Positions 42,244-49,783 of a DNA stretch of 64,000 nucleotides are shown in pieces. Position 1 is the stretch's first letter. Each line of letters begins with the position of its first letter. The stretch spans positions 1 through 64,000 of the forward strand of contig CAKTMF010000007.1 of assembly GCA_934573855.1 (NCBI GenBank), in the 5' to 3' direction. Both the position numbers and the translations under genes were made by a program. The DNA comes from an uncultured Oscillospiraceae bacterium. Lineage in GTDB: Bacteria > Bacillota > Clostridia > Oscillospirales > Oscillospiraceae. The notes under the pieces were generated by a model. The model saw nothing but the letters and a program-made list of their open reading frames with translations. It made no database searches and was not told the DNA's origin.

Positions 42244-43413
42244 TTATAGCTCAACGATCTTTCCCCTGACTATAGTCATGAAAAGATCCATGTTTTCGTC
42301 AAATATCGCAAAATCGGCATCCTTTCCGACAGAGACGGAACCCTTGCGGTCAAACGCTCCGACGGAGCGCGCCGGATTCTTCGACGCCATTTCGACCGCC
42401 TCGGCAAAGCTCACGCCGGTGAACTCCACCATGTTCTTTACCGCCTTTGAAAGCACCAGCATGCTGCCTGCCAGCGAACCGGAGAGGGTGTGCGCCGCAC
42501 CGTCCTTGACGACGACCTCGGTGCCTTCCCAGCGGCGGTACGTCCCGTCGCCGAGACCGCGCACGTCGACGCCGTCGGTGATGAGGACTATGCGTCCGGA
42601 GCCGGCCGCCCTGACCGCCAGCGCGAGCATTTCGGGCTCGGAGTGTATCCCGTCCGCGGTAAGCTCGATGAAGACGTCGTCGTCAAGGAGCAGCGGGGGG
42701 ACCGGACCCGGAGCGCGGTGGTGCATGGGCGGCATGGCGCTGTAGAGATGGGTGGCTCTGTTCGCGCCGCAGCGCAGAGCCTGTTCGGTGACGGCGCAGT
42801 CGGCCTCGGTGTGGCCGACGGATACGCTCACGCCGTTTTTCGTGAGATACTTTATGGCTTCGGCGGCGTTCTCCTTTTCGGGGGCCATGGTGACGACCCG
42901 GAGCTTCCCGTTGGCCGCGGAGACGATCTTCTCAAGCTCCGCGCGCGTTATCTCGCGTATGCTCTCTTTCCTGTGCGCGCCCTTGTTCTTCACGCTGATG
43001 AACGGCCCTTCAAGGTGCGCGCCGAGTATCTCCGCCTCACCCTCGACGGGCGACGCGGCCGCCTTGCCGATCGCTTCGAGCGCGGCAAGCTCTTCGTCGA
43101 TCTCGGCGCTCGTGGTGGTAGCGAGGCAGGAGGTGACTCCGCCTTTAACGAGATAGTCGGATATCGCGCTGAACGCTTCCGGCGTCGCTTCCATGTAATT
43201 GTGTCCCATAGCGCCGTGGATATGTGTGTCGATAAGGCCGGGGCAGACGTACTTGCCGCCGCAGTCGACGGCGCGCGCGTCATGGGGAAGCTCTGCGCCC
43301 GCCGGAACGAGCGCGCTTATCCGGCCGTTTTCAACGATGACCGTGCTGCTGCTCCAGCAGCCGTTTTCGAGGAGGACTATACCTCCGTAAAGCGCCAGTT
43401 TTTCCTGTCCCAT
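42244..43413 (-). CDS. nagA: N-acetylglucosamine/galactosamine-6-phosphate deacetylase
   Basis: 389 residues of the amidohydrolase superfamily. Metal and catalytic motifs: PGLIDTHIHGAMGH, GAHLEGPFIS (metal Glu), VSVGHTEADC (metal His), RATHLYSAMPPMHHR (metal His) and LITDGVDVRG (catalytic Asp). It removes acetate from the PTS product; in this operon the substrate is most likely GalNAc 6-phosphate (AgaA role). It begins after a 375-bp gap of repeats downstream of EIID, so it may have reduced expression or a further promoter. Confidence 0.94.
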   Translation of the reverse strand: MGQEKLALYGGIVLLENGCWSSSTVIVENGRISALVPAGAELPHDARAVDCGGKYVCPGLIDTHIHGAMGHNYMEATPEAFSAISDYLVKGGVTSCLATTTSAEIDEELAALEAIGKAAASPVEGEAEILGAHLEGPFISVKNKGAHRKESIREITRAELEKIVSAANGKLRVVTMAPEKENAAEAIKYLTKNGVSVSVGHTEADCAVTEQALRCGANRATHLYSAMPPMHHRAPGPVPPLLLDDDVFIELTADGIHSEPEMLALAVRAAGSGRIVLITDGVDVRGLGDGTYRRWEGTEVVVKDGAAHTLSGSLAGSMLVLSKAVKNMVEFTGVSFAEAVEMASKNPARSVGAFDRKGSVSVGKDADFAIFDENMDLFMTIVRGKIVEL

Positions 43414-43515
43414 TGTGTTTCTCCCGTCACGAGCGATAAAAGCTCAAAGAAATGTGTAATTAAAAAATGAAAAATCAAAGAAATCAAAAGGAAATTAAGG
43501 AATTAAAAGGAATTA

Positions 43516-43775
43516 AGCTGTCGGGGGACGAAGATCGTCCCCCGCGAGACTGTCAAAAACTATTGAATCATCCACCGTGACAGAGCAGCGGGGGAGCGCG
43601 AGGGGGCAAGACCCGCCTCGCGGTACAATAACCTGCCGTCAAAAGGCTTGATCAATCAAGACTTTTGAGCGAAGCAGCATTTTGAAAGCTTCAAAATGCG
43701 CGGCAGGAGAAGCGCAGTCAAAAAAGCTCAATAAGCTTTTTTGACAAGCTGTCGGGGGACGAAGATCGTCCCCCG
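43516..43775. repeat. Repeat block between EIID and nagA
   Basis: A 29-bp hairpin-forming unit (AGCTGTCGGGGGACGAAGAT...) occurs perfectly at 43516-43544 and 43747-43775. Between the copies lies a second copy of the dispersed repeat seen at 14016-14156 (blocks at 43579-43604 and 43609-43644). There is no ORF in the 375-bp gap 43414-43788. Confidence 0.75.
43720..43742. terminator. Hairpin after the EIID gene
   Basis: AAAAAAGCT (43720-43728) pairs with AGCTTTTTT (43734-43742). On the minus strand this hairpin ends in a T run about 50-70 bases after the EIID stop, so it may partly end the PTS transcript before nagA. Confidence 0.6.
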
Positions 43776-43788
43776 GCTGAGATAAAAA

Positions 43789-44625
43789 TTAGAGAATGCC
43801 GAACAGACCGCACAGGAAGCCGACGACGATTATGCCGAGCATAACGGCCGTGGTGCTCTTGCCCTTGCGGACGAAGCCGAATACTCCGAGAGTTGCTGCC
43901 AGCGGGAGGAGCTTCGGGAGGATGGTGTCGAACATGGTCTGGAGAGAGACGCTTGCTTCGCCGACGGTGTAGGTGAGCGGCGTCTTGATGCCGAGGGAGG
44001 TCGCGACGAGCGCACCCACGACGATCAGACCGAGTATGGTGGCCGCCTCCATCCAGCGCTGAATCTGCATGCCTTCGAGCTTTTCAAGGAAACGGTCTGC
44101 GAGAGAGTAGCCGTTCTTGACGCCCCACCACTGAACACCGAAGTGTACGAGGTTGATGATGATGAGAAAGAGCAGGGGAGCGATGCTGACGCCGCTGAGC
44201 GCGAGAGATGCGCAGATACCGGCGACGATGGGTCTGAAGGTGCTGAAGAAGATGGAGTCGCCCATGCCGGCGAGAGGTCCCATGAGGGCGCCCTTGACGG
44301 CCTGGATGTTATCCTCGTCGACTTCTTCGCCGTTGGCCTTGCGCTCTTCCATGGCGGCGACGATACCGTAGATGATACCGCCCATCCAGGGGTGGGTGTT
44401 GAAGTAGCCGGAGTGGCGCTTGTAGGCGGCGACGCGGTCTTCCTTGTTCTTGTAGAGCTTGTCTATTACGGGAAGCATGCCCCAGCAGAAGCCAAGGCCC
44501 TGCATACGCTCAAAGTTGAACGCGGACTGGACTCCGTTGGAACGCCAGAACAGACGCTTGAGGTCCTTTTTGTCGAGATGGACTTCGTTGGTTTCCACAG
44601 CGGTGGTTTCGAGTTCGTTACTCAT
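43789..44625 (-). CDS. PTS mannose/fructose/sorbose family EIID component
   Basis: 278 residues from ATG 44625, with AAGGAG nine bases upstream. Family landmarks: LFWRSNGVQSAFNFERMQGL, GFCWGMLPVIDKLYK, YFNTHPWMGGIIYGIVAAME, GALMGPLAGMGDSIFFSTFR, then C-terminal helices. EIID forms the sugar channel with EIIC. Both downstream and upstream neighbours are partners of the same system. Confidence 0.95.
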   Translation of the reverse strand: MSNELETTAVETNEVHLDKKDLKRLFWRSNGVQSAFNFERMQGLGFCWGMLPVIDKLYKNKEDRVAAYKRHSGYFNTHPWMGGIIYGIVAAMEERKANGEEVDEDNIQAVKGALMGPLAGMGDSIFFSTFRPIVAGICASLALSGVSIAPLLFLIIINLVHFGVQWWGVKNGYSLADRFLEKLEGMQIQRWMEAATILGLIVVGALVATSLGIKTPLTYTVGEASVSLQTMFDTILPKLLPLAATLGVFGFVRKGKSTTAVMLGIIVVGFLCGLFGIL

Positions 44626-44642
44626 TACAGCAGTCTCCTTTC

Positions 44643-45386
44643 TCACTGATCTGCCGCGACGCGGCTATTGCTGGCATAAAGCACAGCATAGGCGATACCC
44701 AGGATGGCGACGCCCATGACGCCGAAAGAGGGAACGTAGGCGGCGATGGCGAAGCCGATGAAGAAATAGGGCATGAACTTCTTGGAGCTAAGGTTGCTGA
44801 GCAGCAGACCGAAGCCGAGTGCCGGGAGAAGAGAACCGACGGCCTTGATACCGGCCATGATGTTGGCGGGAATGGCGTTGGTCAGGTTGGTGAGGATCTC
44901 CGCGCCGAAGAAGAGGGCGAGGAAGGTGGGAACGAAGTAGCAAAGGAAGTGGATGAAGTTACCGAACTGTACGACTCTGGCAATGCCCTTGGAGTCGCCG
45001 GCGTCGGCGTACTTCTCAACGCTGTGGACGAGCAGGGAGCAGATGGTCTTGCCGAACAGCTCGAAGGAGCTGCACACAACGGCGGTAGGAATGGCTACCA
45101 AAAGGCCGCTGTCAAGACCGCCGCCGCTGGTGATGGCGACCGCCGTGCCTATCGCGCTCGCGATGGCGACGTTAGAAGGAACGGAACCGCCGATCGCCTG
45201 TGCGCCCATGAACACGAGCTCAAGGGTCGCGCCGACCTGAAGTCCGGTCTGAAGGTCGCCCATGATGAGACCGACCAGGGGTCCGAGCACTATGGGACGC
45301 TCGACCTGGCAGTCGCCAAGCATACGGCGCTGTAAGTAAGCAAGGCCAACGACCAAGCTAACGATCAAGACACTGAAAAAACTCAC
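44643..45386 (-). CDS. PTS mannose/fructose/sorbose family EIIC component
   Basis: 247 residues with several membrane helices. The start is GTG at 45384-45386, with GGAGGG six bases upstream. Typical features: RRMLGDCQVERPIVLGPLVG, LQTGLQVGATLELVFMGAQA and GGSVPSNVAIASAIGTAVAI. It is the main translocation subunit. The gap of 17 bp to EIID and 34 bp from EIIA indicates one transcript. Confidence 0.95.
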   Translation of the reverse strand: MSFFSVLIVSLVVGLAYLQRRMLGDCQVERPIVLGPLVGLIMGDLQTGLQVGATLELVFMGAQAIGGSVPSNVAIASAIGTAVAITSGGGLDSGLLVAIPTAVVCSSFELFGKTICSLLVHSVEKYADAGDSKGIARVVQFGNFIHFLCYFVPTFLALFFGAEILTNLTNAIPANIMAGIKAVGSLLPALGFGLLLSNLSSKKFMPYFFIGFAIAAYVPSFGVMGVAILGIAYAVLYASNSRVAADQ

Positions 45387-45420
45387 TATAATCCCTCCGT
45401 TTTTTGTTTTTGCCGGTGTG

Positions 45421-45831
45421 TCAGCCGGCTTTTTCCTGCAGCAACGCGTTCATATCTTTTATAGTCATTACCGCAGCTTCAACAAGATGTGTTTTCAGAT
45501 CCTGTATGTCCATACAGTCTCTGAGGAGTATCGCTTCCGTGAGCATTCCGAGATTTACGCCGGATACTACCTGGAGCGATGGATTTTCGACGGACAGTGT
45601 CACCGCCGCGTGGGCGGGACTGCCGCCGGGGATATCGACAAGGCAAAGCAGATGATCCCCTTCCGCAAGACCAGCGAGCTCTTTTTCCAGCCCGTGCTGA
45701 ATGTCGTCGGGACTGCCGCCGGGATACAGCTCTATGGACCGGATCCCATCGGTGCCGCCGCTTATCATTTCAGCCGTTTTCAGCATGGCCGTTCCAAGGC
45801 CCGCATGTGTCGCCAAAATCAAATGGATCAA
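45421..45831 (-). CDS. PTS mannose/fructose/sorbose family EIIA component
   Basis: 136 residues. The start is TTG at 45829-45831, supported by AAGGAGGT nine bases upstream; no other start fits. His9 in LATHAGLG is the residue phosphorylated by HPr. DLPGGSP-like VDIPGGSPAHAA is the second conserved loop. It passes phosphate to the separate EIIB. It follows ptsI by 65 bp. Confidence 0.94.
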   Translation of the reverse strand: MIHLILATHAGLGTAMLKTAEMISGGTDGIRSIELYPGGSPDDIQHGLEKELAGLAEGDHLLCLVDIPGGSPAHAAVTLSVENPSLQVVSGVNLGMLTEAILLRDCMDIQDLKTHLVEAAVMTIKDMNALLQEKAG

Positions 45832-45896
45832 CGCCGTTCACCTCCTTCCTCTTCAGATTCAGATTTAACATGAGCGACCTGACCGGTCGGCGGAAC

Positions 45897-47609
45897 TTAC
45901 CTGCTGACTATGCCCTTTTCAAGGATGGACCGGGCCTCCGCGGCGGAGGCGGCGGTGCACGCGGCGTCGGCGCGCTCCTTTGCGTCGGCGCAGCTGAGCG
46001 AGGCGAGCATTTCCTTTACCGCGGGCATGTTTCCGGGACCCATGCTCAGCGTCCTTATGCCGAGACCGACGAGCGCGGCCGCCGCAACGGCCTCTCCCGC
46101 CATCTCGCCGCAGACGCCCAGAGGCTTCCCGGCCTTTGAAAACTCCTGCGCCGCGTAGCGTATGAGCCGCAGGACCGCGGGGTCGCAGCTCCGGTAATAC
46201 GGGGCGGTGCGCTCGTTCATGCGGTCGGCGGCCAGGGTGTACTGGCACAGATCGTTGGTGCCTATGCTGCCGAAGTCGGCTTCGGCGGCCAGCGCGTCCG
46301 CCATCAGCGCGGCGGAGGGTATCTCTATCATCACGCCGAGCTTTATATCCCGGTTGAAGGGGATATGCTCCGCGTCAAGCTCGTCCATGACGCCGAGGAC
46401 AAAGTCCTTCGCGCGGCGGAAGTCATCAACGCCGCCAACCATCGGGAACATGAGCCACAGATCGCCGTAAGCGGAGGCGCGAAGGGCGGCTCTGAGCTGG
46501 GTCCTGAATATCTCCGGCCGTTCAAAACAGAGACGCAGCGCGCGCACGCCGAGGAAGGGGTTGTCCTCCTTCGGGAGCGGCAGACACTCGAGCTGCTTGT
46601 CGCCGCCGATGTCCAGAGTGCGCAGTATCAGGCTCTTTCCGCCGAGGGCGTCGAGCGCGGCCTTGTATTCCCTGAACTGCCACTCCTCGTCGGGGAGGGC
46701 GTCCTTGCTGCGCATATAGAGGAACTCGCTGCGCATGAGACCCACACCGTCGCAGGAAGCGAGGGCCTGCTCGTCCGTGTCGTCGACGGCCGAGATGTTC
46801 AGCTCCGTCAGCACACGGACGCCGTCGGCCGTTACGGAGGGCCTGCCCATGTAATAGAGACGCCTGTTCTGCGCCTCCTCGGCCTGCGCCGTGCGGGCGA
46901 GGTACTCCGCCTGCTCCTTTTCGTCGGGCCTTATGCAGACGGTGCCGGCGGTGCCGTCGACCGCGACGAGGTCGCCGTCCTCGACAAGCTCCGTCACGCC
47001 CTCGACGCCGAGGACGGTGGTTATGCCGAAGCTGCGCGCGAGGATGGCCGTGTGGGAGGTCATGTTGCCGGTCTCGGTGACTATGGCGAGAACGTTCTTG
47101 CGGTCTATCGTGGCGGTGTCGGTGGGGTAGAGGTCCTTTGCGAATATGACGCAGGGGCCGGGCAGACGGGAGAGGTCCCTGTCCTCCTCGCCCGCAAGGC
47201 AGCGGAGGAGACGGCCGCGGACGTCATACAGGTCGGAGACCTTCTGCTGCGTGAAATCGTTGTCCGTATCGCCCAGCACGCCGATGAACATGTCGTAGGT
47301 ATCGCCTATCGCGGAGGCCGCAGTCTTGCCGGCGGCGATGTCCGCGCGGATCATATCGTCCATCGCGAAGTCCTGCAGGAGCAGCATGTGCGCGTCGATG
47401 ATCTTGGCCTTTTCGGGAGCGGCGCTGAGGCTCGCGCGGATGAGCTCAAGCTCGCCCTGAGCGCGCTCGACCGCCGCCTGATACGCCTGAGTACGCTCCG
47501 CGGCGTCCTCGGACTCATGGAGAGAGTCGGGGTCGAAGCGCCACTGGCGGTAGAGCCTCGCCTTTCCCATGACTATCCCGTCATAGACGGGGATACCGTG
47601 CTTTATCAT
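45897..47609 (-). CDS. ptsI: PTS enzyme I (phosphoenolpyruvate-protein phosphotransferase)
   Basis: 570 residues, full length. The N-terminal HPr-binding/phosphohistidine domain holds GNMTSHTAILARSFG, with the active His near residue 190. The C-terminal PEP-binding barrel holds GVGLMRSEFLYM, LDIGGDKQL, IMIEIPSAA-like VMIEIPSAALMAD, GTNDLCQYTLAADR and the active GVCGEMAG. It starts phosphate transfer from PEP to HPr. ATG 47609 has GAGGA nine bases upstream; the open extension to 47654 overlaps the ptsH end. Being encoded beside EII genes suggests that it is dedicated to, or induced with, this sugar. Confidence 0.96.
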   Translation of the reverse strand: MIKHGIPVYDGIVMGKARLYRQWRFDPDSLHESEDAAERTQAYQAAVERAQGELELIRASLSAAPEKAKIIDAHMLLLQDFAMDDMIRADIAAGKTAASAIGDTYDMFIGVLGDTDNDFTQQKVSDLYDVRGRLLRCLAGEEDRDLSRLPGPCVIFAKDLYPTDTATIDRKNVLAIVTETGNMTSHTAILARSFGITTVLGVEGVTELVEDGDLVAVDGTAGTVCIRPDEKEQAEYLARTAQAEEAQNRRLYYMGRPSVTADGVRVLTELNISAVDDTDEQALASCDGVGLMRSEFLYMRSKDALPDEEWQFREYKAALDALGGKSLILRTLDIGGDKQLECLPLPKEDNPFLGVRALRLCFERPEIFRTQLRAALRASAYGDLWLMFPMVGGVDDFRRAKDFVLGVMDELDAEHIPFNRDIKLGVMIEIPSAALMADALAAEADFGSIGTNDLCQYTLAADRMNERTAPYYRSCDPAVLRLIRYAAQEFSKAGKPLGVCGEMAGEAVAAAALVGLGIRTLSMGPGNMPAVKEMLASLSCADAKERADAACTAASAAEARSILEKGIVSR

Positions 47610-47613
47610 GAGC

Positions 47614-47892
47614 TTATTCCTCTTCGCCGAAGCCGGACTCGATGAGTGCGGCAAGAGCGTCGACGGCCTCGGTCTCGTCGGGACCGTTCGCGCACAGAGT
47701 CAGCTCATCCCCGCACGAGGCGGAGAGCGAGAGCAGCAAGACCAGAGATTTTATGTTGATCTTCTTTTCCGGAGCCGCGGTCTTGTACACCTCGATGACG
47801 GACCTGTATTTCAGCGCGGCCTTTACGAGGTCGGAAGCGGGTCTCGCGTGAAGTCCGGACTTGTTGCGTACTACAATCTGTTTGGAATACAT
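47614..47892 (-). CDS. ptsH: PTS phosphocarrier HPr
   Basis: 92 residues. His15 in SGLHARPAS is the phosphate carrier, and Ser49 in NIKSLVLLL matches the regulatory Ser46 position, shifted by a 3-residue longer loop. It receives phosphate from enzyme I and passes it to EIIA. The stop is 4 bp before ptsI. It is the catalytic member of a tandem pair with the Crh-like protein upstream. Confidence 0.94.
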   Translation of the reverse strand: MYSKQIVVRNKSGLHARPASDLVKAALKYRSVIEVYKTAAPEKKINIKSLVLLLSLSASCGDELTLCANGPDETEAVDALAALIESGFGEEE

Positions 47893-47921
47893 ATCATCTT
47901 GTCCCCTTTATGTTTAAGCTT

Positions 47922-48191
47922 TTAACCGTTTCTTTCCGGAGGGTCCGCGAGATACGCGGACAGAGTCTCGACAGCCTCGGTCTCGTCGACGCCGTCGGCC
48001 TGAAGGATGAACTCATCGGCGGGTACGATGGCGGCGTGTATCATGCCGAGGATGGACTTGGCGTTCGCCGTGCTGTCCCCGTAGCATATTTTTATGTCCG
48101 ACTTGAATTGACTGGCTTTCATCACGAAACCGCTGACAAAGGCAAGGTTGGTATCGGGAATGAAGCTCAGCCTACATTTTCGCTGCTGCAT
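47922..48191 (-). CDS. HPr paralogue without the active histidine (Crh-like)
   Basis: 89 residues from ATG 48191, with GGGAGG six bases upstream. It is an HPr fold: aligned without gaps to the neighbour, the catalytic position 15 is Asn (PDTNLAFVS) and Arg17 is Ala. The region around the regulatory serine is kept (TANAKSILGMI, Ser46), as is the C-terminal DETEAVETLSAYLAD. It therefore cannot carry phosphate to sugars but could be phosphorylated at Ser46 by HPr kinase. This is the arrangement in Bacillus Crh, a partner of CcpA in carbon catabolite repression. It is the first gene after a perfect sigma-54 promoter. The regulatory role is inferred. Confidence 0.82.
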   Translation of the reverse strand: MQQRKCRLSFIPDTNLAFVSGFVMKASQFKSDIKICYGDSTANAKSILGMIHAAIVPADEFILQADGVDETEAVETLSAYLADPPERNG

Positions 48192-48220
48192 GGCACTCCT
48201 CCCTTTCACTTTTCTCATAA

Positions 48221-48236
48221 TGCAATTCCTGTGCCA
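48221..48236 (-). promoter_or_regulatory. Sigma-54 (-24/-12) promoter of the PTS operon
   Basis: Read on the minus strand, TGGCACAGGAATTGCA matches the sigma-54 consensus (TGGCAC, R, 4 bases, TTGC, W) at every fixed position. Transcription would start near 48210, about 20 bases before the Crh-like ATG and just upstream of its ribosome site. rpoN and a LevR-type activator are encoded divergently right beside it. Confidence 0.88.
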
Positions 48237-48304
48237 AGGTTACAGGAAATTACTCTCAGACGCATAAAAAACTTTACATTTTTCAAAACGGTGTTAAAAT
48301 ATTT

Positions 48305-48472
48305 TTAAGGAAACTCTGATTAAATCAAGGTGCTCAGATTTGCGGCAGAAATTTTCGCTGGCGAGGAAGAAAAGTGCAGGAATACTTTGTGTATTTCAAA
48401 CTTTTCTGACGAAGACCAGCGGGGATTTATGCCGTGAAGATGGGCGTGGGGATTTATTCAGAGGTTCCTTAA
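48305..48472. mobile_element. 168-bp palindromic MITE-like element in the rpoN leader
   Basis: The ends TTAAGGAAACTCTGATTAAA (from 48305) and their near-complement ending at 48472 form 22-bp terminal inverted repeats with two mismatches, both bounded by TTAA. The interior has no ORF. A possible rpoN promoter (TTTACA 48273-48278, 16 bp, TAAAAT 48295-48300) lies before the element, so the element would be transcribed as part of the rpoN leader. Confidence 0.72.
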
Positions 48473-48494
48473 GAATTTTTAATGAGGCGACGGC

Positions 48495-49766
48495 ATGGAA
48501 AACTCACTGCGCAATCTGCAGATACAGAAAATGACGCCGCAGGCGATACACAGCCTGCAGCTGATGACCATGCCTCTCGGCGCGCTGCTGTCGTATGTCG
48601 GGCGCTGCACGTCGGAAAACCCGTTCGTCGAGATGAACTACGACTGGATGGAGCGCTCCGCGGGTATCGCCGCGAGGGAGCGCTGGAGCCTCTCGCTCGA
48701 CGAGACCTACGCCGCCGCGCCGCAGGGGGAGAGCCTGTACGACTTTCTGACGGCGCAGATAAGGCTCAGCGGTCTGAAGGGCAGGCGGCTCGAGGCCGCG
48801 AGGCTCATTGCCGCGAACATCAGCCGTGCGGGATATCTGGATCTCGACCTGTCCGCCGCGGCGGGGCTTCTCGGCATGGACGAAGAGGAAATGCTTGATG
48901 TTCTGCGCCTCGTGCAGAGCATGGGGCCGCCGGGCGTGGGGGCGAGAGATCTCGGCGAGTGTCTGAGCCTGCAGCTCGGCGAGGATGCTCCCGGCGGCGA
49001 GACGGCGAGGGCGCTCGTGAAAAATGACCTTGAAGCGCTTGCTGCGCACAGGTTCACCGCGCTGTCAAGAAAATACAAGCTCGACCCGCGGCGGCTGCAG
49101 GAGCTGCTGGACCATATACGCACGCTCGACCCGCGGCCGGGCAGCAGCTTTTCGGCGGGTGAGAGCGTAAATTACATCCTGCCCGACGCAGTGGTGGAAA
49201 ACGACGGCGGGGAGCTGAGCGTATCCGTCCGGGGGAGGGCCGAGTCTATCGTCCGTTTTGACGGAGAGTATATGAGCGGCACCGACGACGAGGAGGCGAG
49301 GGCGTTCCTCGACGAGCGGCGCACCGAGGCCGTGAGGCTCATCGACAGCATAGAGCTGAGATACTGCGCGCTCGAAAGGCTCGTCGGCTACATCGCCGAG
49401 AAGCAGGCGCCGTTTTTTACCGGCAGACACAAGTTCCCCCGGCCGCTGACCCAGCGCGAGGCCGCGGCGGACCTCGGCATAAGCCCGTCGACAGTGTCGC
49501 GCTGCGTAAAGGACAAATATATAAGCTCGCCGTGCGGCACCTTCCCGCTGGGCTTTTTCTTCTCCGGCAACAGCACCACGGGGGGCTATTCAAAAAAGCT
49601 GCTCAGAGAGCTTATCGAGAGCGAGCCGCCGCGCGCGCCCTACAGCGACGCGAGACTTTGCGAGCTGCTGGCGGAGCAGGGGATAGAGCTTTCGCGGCGC
49701 TGCGTTGCGAAATACCGCGCGGAGATGGGCATAGGCACGCAGAACCAGCGCATGAGATTTGACTGA
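48495..49766 (+). CDS. rpoN: RNA polymerase sigma-54 factor
   Basis: 423 residues. The N-terminal region I is Gln/Leu-rich (LQIQKMTPQAIHSLQLMTMP) and contacts the activator. The core-binding region holds YLDLDLSAAAGLLGMDEEEM and MGPPGVGARDLGECLSLQL. The C-terminal DNA-binding region has TQREAAADLGISPSTVSRCV followed by DKYISSPCGTFPL, and near the end the RpoN box variant SRRCVAKYRAEMGIG. ATG 48495 has GAGG seven bases upstream. It is divergent from the sigma-54-dependent PTS operon and directly followed by its activator, making a self-contained regulatory pair. Confidence 0.95.
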   Translation: MENSLRNLQIQKMTPQAIHSLQLMTMPLGALLSYVGRCTSENPFVEMNYDWMERSAGIAARERWSLSLDETYAAAPQGESLYDFLTAQIRLSGLKGRRLEAARLIAANISRAGYLDLDLSAAAGLLGMDEEEMLDVLRLVQSMGPPGVGARDLGECLSLQLGEDAPGGETARALVKNDLEALAAHRFTALSRKYKLDPRRLQELLDHIRTLDPRPGSSFSAGESVNYILPDAVVENDGGELSVSVRGRAESIVRFDGEYMSGTDDEEARAFLDERRTEAVRLIDSIELRYCALERLVGYIAEKQAPFFTGRHKFPRPLTQREAAADLGISPSTVSRCVKDKYISSPCGTFPLGFFFSGNSTTGGYSKKLLRELIESEPPRAPYSDARLCELLAEQGIELSRRCVAKYRAEMGIGTQNQRMRFD

Positions 49767-49783
49767 ACCATGGAGGATCAGAG

